From the NCBI GenBank assembly GCA_964602845.1, contig CAZRSW010000005.1, forward strand, positions 1 through 64,000: a DNA stretch of 64,000 bases. The letters run 5' to 3'. The stretch is from CAZRSW01 sp964602845. GTDB taxonomy: Bacteria; Chloroflexota; Dehalococcoidia; Lucifugimonadales; UBA826. Shown in pieces: positions 61,260-64,000 of the stretch. Position numbers and translations under genes: made by a program. The notes below the pieces were generated by a model. That model searched no databases and was not told the DNA's origin. It saw only the letters and a list, made by a program, of their open reading frames with translations. Position 1 is the stretch's first letter; each line of letters starts with the position of its first letter.

Positions 61260-62722
61260 TAATAGTTCTGAAAATACCAACCATGACCTAGCATGTCTTG
61301 AAAAACCGTCATTACCCTGCCACTGTCAAACTTAATTACATAATATGTACGACTTACTGGAGTAGGCATCCACCATAGATCGATTTTCCAAATATCAACA
61401 ACTTTCACTCGTTCCGACAATCTCAGATTTTTCGTAAGGGAAATAAGAACTGGTACACCATTAGATTCCACAACAGATATAGGCTTCGGAAGATTCATTA
61501 AGCTAATTGGGCAATTGATGGAGGAACCTATGGGAATTCTGATTACTCTCATTTCAGGAATTGGATGTTTCAAATCAATATCTAGGATACGGAAAATAGA
61601 CCTTCCTCCATCCATCTTGGACTGCAAATCCTGATCTATCCTAGCTACACGGTTATGCCTATCTTTCCCATCTTCAGACACATCCGTAAACATGGATATT
61701 TGAATACCTTTTTCACCGGTCAACTCAGATATATCAATAGCTACATCTTCAACGGGTCCGGGTATCTGACATTCAGACAAAACACTTCGCAAAACAGCAA
61801 ACATGGCTAAAGGGCTACTTGATGGCTGTTTTATTGATACTACCTTAGACCATAGTGCCCCATTAACCATGCTGCAGGTAACTACTATTTTACTAGCATA
61901 GCGATCTTTCATAACGGGTTGAGAGCATGCCCGACGAACCAATAAATCGATCATCGTAAAAATCAATTCTCGCGATACTGTAGGGAAAGGTAATGATATA
62001 CGCTCCAATACCCTTTCCTGGTTCCGTATTGGGACTACACGTCTCGGATCATTTCCGCATGACAAATTCCATGCATTACTTCCTTCAAATCCAAGCTGGG
62101 CCTGAATCGCTGCATGATTTTGACTTGCGAGTTGGCCGATAGTGTGTATGCCAAATTTATGTAATCTAGCAATAGTCTCTTCACCAACAGGAAGAAGATC
62201 AATTGAAAGAGGATAGAGAAATTTCGAACTCTTCCCAGCCACATTTACAAATCTCCCAGATTCGCACACGAAAGCCGCAGCATACGCTGTAAATTTATCT
62301 ACAGCTAAACCAATTCTAGGACGAAGAAAAGAGGGGATCACATCCAAGATCTGAGAAATTATCACTGATTTATCTGAGTTTAAAACACCATCCGTATTGT
62401 TTGTTTGGAAGTAAACTTGTCCTAATTGAGCGCACTCAACTTTCGGAGTAATCTGCAACAGTTTTGATACGATCCTTTCGAAAAACATCGTATATTTCTT
62501 AACATTTGATTCCAGAAGAACTGCATATGGAAAACGACTTAGCACTGTATTAAGAGACGTACCATGGCGCACACCACGAAGTCCACTAGAACAATCCAAT
62601 ACTATCTTTTTACCATCTCCATTATCTGAAAAAACAATGATATCCTCCGAAGATAACTCGGGGTGCTGCCAGATTTCTAGTTTCACTGGCATATGAGTGA
62701 TAAGTAAACATCCAATCAGCAA
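61259..62722 (-). CDS. imuB: ImuB-type inactive Y-family polymerase
   Basis: A 487-residue Y-family-like protein, the adaptor that bridges DnaE2 to the sliding clamp in SOS mutagenesis. The first strand reads IGCLLITHMPVKLEIWQ, where active Pol IV/V have an Asp-containing motif; the SIDE motif is replaced by QLGQVYFQTN. Hence no polymerase catalysis, as known for ImuB. RIGLAVDKFTAYAAA, a helix-hairpin-helix (GIHTIGQLASQNHAAIQAQLG) and little-finger region follow; the tail is long. TTG 62722 has GAGGG 7 nt upstream and keeps the first strand. imuA is absent. A LexA-type box lies 48 nt upstream. Confidence 0.85.
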   Translation of the reverse strand: MLIGCLLITHMPVKLEIWQHPELSSEDIIVFSDNGDGKKIVLDCSSGLRGVRHGTSLNTVLSRFPYAVLLESNVKKYTMFFERIVSKLLQITPKVECAQLGQVYFQTNNTDGVLNSDKSVIISQILDVIPSFLRPRIGLAVDKFTAYAAAFVCESGRFVNVAGKSSKFLYPLSIDLLPVGEETIARLHKFGIHTIGQLASQNHAAIQAQLGFEGSNAWNLSCGNDPRRVVPIRNQERVLERISLPFPTVSRELIFTMIDLLVRRACSQPVMKDRYASKIVVTCSMVNGALWSKVVSIKQPSSSPLAMFAVLRSVLSECQIPGPVEDVAIDISELTGEKGIQISMFTDVSEDGKDRHNRVARIDQDLQSKMDGGRSIFRILDIDLKHPIPEMRVIRIPIGSSINCPISLMNLPKPISVVESNGVPVLISLTKNLRLSERVKVVDIWKIDLWWMPTPVSRTYYVIKFDSGRVMTVFQDMLGHGWYFQNY

Positions 62723-62770
62723 TTTATGGCCCTCGGCCCGCCAGGATCAGTGCAAAGCAATCTTATATAC

Positions 62771-62782
62771 GAACATTAGTTC
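62771..62782 (-). promoter_or_regulatory. LexA/SOS-box-like palindrome upstream of imuB-dnaE2
   Basis: GAACATTAGTTC, a perfect GAAC-N4-GTTC palindrome preceded by C, matches the CGAAC-N4-GTTCG type LexA box of Gram-positive bacteria. It sits 48 nt before the imuB start, where it would control the mutagenesis genes. The lexA gene is not in the window. Confidence 0.65.
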
Positions 62783-62912
62783 TAATATAAGATCATAGCA
62801 GAAGGGGAAATGCAAGCCTCAAAGACCTTTATACTAGGTTGACTCTTCTAAAATGCAATGCTATCTTCGATTGCACTAAATACCGTTGAATTAAACATAA
62901 CAAGGATGTCAT

Positions 62913-63866
62913 ATGAGCGTTACCGTGGGAAATGGAGATTTCAAATATGAAGCCATGGACCAATGGCCTATACTACCGCCTGGGATAAATCTCATTGAAA
63001 CCCCTGGGGTGGCAGTGGATTCACAAGATCGAGTGTACATATTCAGTAGAAATACAGACCATCCTGTGATGGTATTTGACCAAGAAGGTAATTTCCAGCA
63101 CGGATTTGGAGCTGGAATATTCAGCAACCGTGCTCACGGCATATTTATTGGTCCAGATGATTCAGTTTACTGCGCAGATGATGGAATACACACTATTACG
63201 AAATTCACTTGTGACGGCGAACTTCTAATGACAATTGGCACACCCGGCCAAGCGTCAGAAATATGGAAAGGTGATCCTTTTAACAAACCTACACATGCCG
63301 CAGTATCTAAAAAATCCGGTGATATATTTATCACCGATGGATATGGGAATTTCCGGGTACACAAATATTCCCCCGAGGGAGACCTGATCAAATCTTGGGG
63401 TGAACCTGGGATTGATCCGGGGCAATTCCTTAGACCACATAATATAACCGTGGATGATTCCGACAGAGTCATTGTTGCAGACAGAGAAGCTCACAGGGTA
63501 CAAGTATTCGACACCGATGGAAATATCCTCGACGTGTGGAACAACATTTTTCTGCCCAACGGCTTGACGATAGGCCCTGATGGAAACATATACATAGGTG
63601 AACTTCCAGGTGCTACACAATCTGACCCAACACCTCCAAATCATGGCCACAACATTAGCATCATAAGCCCAGAAGGCAAGAGGCTAGCACGTATAGGGCA
63701 TCCAGAAGAAGGAGAAGAACCTGGTAAATTCATTGCCCCTCACGGAATAGGAGTGGACTCAAGTGGAAGCATATACGTTGGTGAAGTTTCGTTCACTATC
63801 AGGGGACGCCACATGGAACCGCCAAAGGAATTACGAAGTCTCAGCAAACTCCAGAAAGTTACCTAA
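62913..63866 (+). CDS. NHL-repeat beta-propeller protein (paralogue 2)
   Basis: A 317-residue NHL propeller, sister of the gene at 11783: VTVGNGDFKYEAMDQWPILP, TPGVAVDSQDRVYIFSRNTD, HPVMVFDQEGNFQHGFGAGI, PSEVHKYSPEGDL-like units, VIVADREAHRVQVFDTDGNI, IAPHGIGVDSSGSIYVGEVS. No signal peptide. AAGGA lies 6 nt before the ATG. The final blade (IAPHG to VGEVS) and the length match the paralogue closely. Several such propellers suggest family expansion; enzyme activity (lyase or lactonase-like) is unproven. Divergent from imuB, with about 190 bp between that also holds the SOS-like box. Confidence 0.85.
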   Translation: MSVTVGNGDFKYEAMDQWPILPPGINLIETPGVAVDSQDRVYIFSRNTDHPVMVFDQEGNFQHGFGAGIFSNRAHGIFIGPDDSVYCADDGIHTITKFTCDGELLMTIGTPGQASEIWKGDPFNKPTHAAVSKKSGDIFITDGYGNFRVHKYSPEGDLIKSWGEPGIDPGQFLRPHNITVDDSDRVIVADREAHRVQVFDTDGNILDVWNNIFLPNGLTIGPDGNIYIGELPGATQSDPTPPNHGHNISIISPEGKRLARIGHPEEGEEPGKFIAPHGIGVDSSGSIYVGEVSFTIRGRHMEPPKELRSLSKLQKVT

Positions 63867-63882
63867 GAATAGCTAGCCCGAG

Positions 63883-63999
63883 TTATATATTGCACAAGCA
63901 GTTCGGATCTGGCCATTTTTTGGGGATCAATTGTATCTCTTGGCAAATCTTGTAGACTTTCATACCCCGTGCTCTATAGTTCGTTAAAGCATTAGGGTG
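63883..63999 (-). CDS. Possible C-terminal end of a gene running off the window
   Basis: An open minus-strand frame of 38 codons enters from the right edge and stops at 63885-63883. It reads KVYKICQEIQLIPKKWPDPN before its end. A run of this length can arise by chance in AT-rich DNA, so it is listed only as a possibility. Confidence 0.22.
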   Translation of the reverse strand, partial: HPNALTNYRARGMKVYKICQEIQLIPKKWPDPNCLCNI

Positions 64000-64000
64000 A

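Noticed and set aside
1..64000. CRISPR arrays, insertion sequences, prophage genes, rRNA or tRNA genes
   Set aside because: No repeat-spacer pattern, transposase, integrase, phage structural gene or RNA gene signature was found on reading.

Overview
The window is a 64 kb piece of a draft bacterial scaffold. It is AT-leaning by eye (I did not count), with short intergenic spaces and many TTG/GTG starts. Two runs of exactly 100 N (6387-6486 and 51539-51638) are scaffold joins of unknown true length; each cuts genes. The gene set best fits a marine Chloroflexota of the SAR202 / Dehalococcoidia-like type: an HspR-controlled grpE-dnaK operon, ThyX rather than ThyA, a CcmE with a CxxxY haem site, ImuB-DnaE2, LLM flavin monooxygenase, several SDRs, NHL-repeat propellers, DUF3500, an LppX-type lipoprotein and a cytosolic reductive-dehalogenase-like iron-sulfur enzyme. 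The phylum is inferred from gene content only; no rRNA or tRNA gene was recognised.

Layout. 0-7 kb: cytidylate-kinase-like protein, ABM-fold protein, folC-fabF, an OLD-like ATPase and an SDR cut by gap 1. 7-14 kb: manC, class-V aminotransferase, SDR, MOSC protein, NHL propeller and DUF3500 protein. 14-18 kb: hspR-grpE-dnaK behind a strong promoter overlapped by an HspR-type operator, then a sulfite-oxidase-fold molybdoenzyme. 18-24 kb: HAD phosphatase, a 47-residue RanBP2-type zinc-finger protein, VOC protein, zinc-type dehydrogenase, and an amidase overlapping a fused ETF beta-alpha gene. 24-32 kb: hemerythrin-like protein, ccmC-ccmD-like-ccmE, ilvD, reductive-dehalogenase-like protein, rsmG and a flippase-like membrane protein. 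32-37 kb: a secreted, C-terminally anchored surface protein with a strong terminator, then an LppX/LprG-like lipoprotein paired with a 14-TM MFS exporter. 36-41 kb: ppiC-like foldase, homoserine dehydrogenase, an ArsC/Spx-like gene with an in-frame UGA, an SDR, and rpsF-ssb-rpsR. 41-49 kb: TPP enzyme, thyX and LLM oxidoreductase, then MBL-CPBP-trpA-aroH. 49-58 kb: TPR protein, two polyprenyl-phosphate glycosyltransferases, lysC (cut by gap 2), thrB, mutS2 and fmt. 58-64 kb: the imuB-dnaE2 mutagenesis cassette behind a LexA-type box, and a second NHL propeller.

Threonine synthesis is spread over hom, lysC and thrB, while trpA and aroH stand without the rest of their pathway. Oxidative catabolism is suggested by the amidase/ETF pair, zinc dehydrogenase, SDRs, TPP lyase and LLM monooxygenase.

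The most notable observation is at 37188-37550. A gene directly downstream of hom encodes a full-length ArsC/Spx-like thioredoxin-fold protein only if an in-frame UGA is read. That UGA sits where the catalytic cysteine belongs (U-x-x-C), and a hairpin meeting the published bacterial SECIS description lies about 15 nt downstream. It is a good selenoprotein candidate, although a nonsense mutation or a base error cannot be excluded from one sequence.
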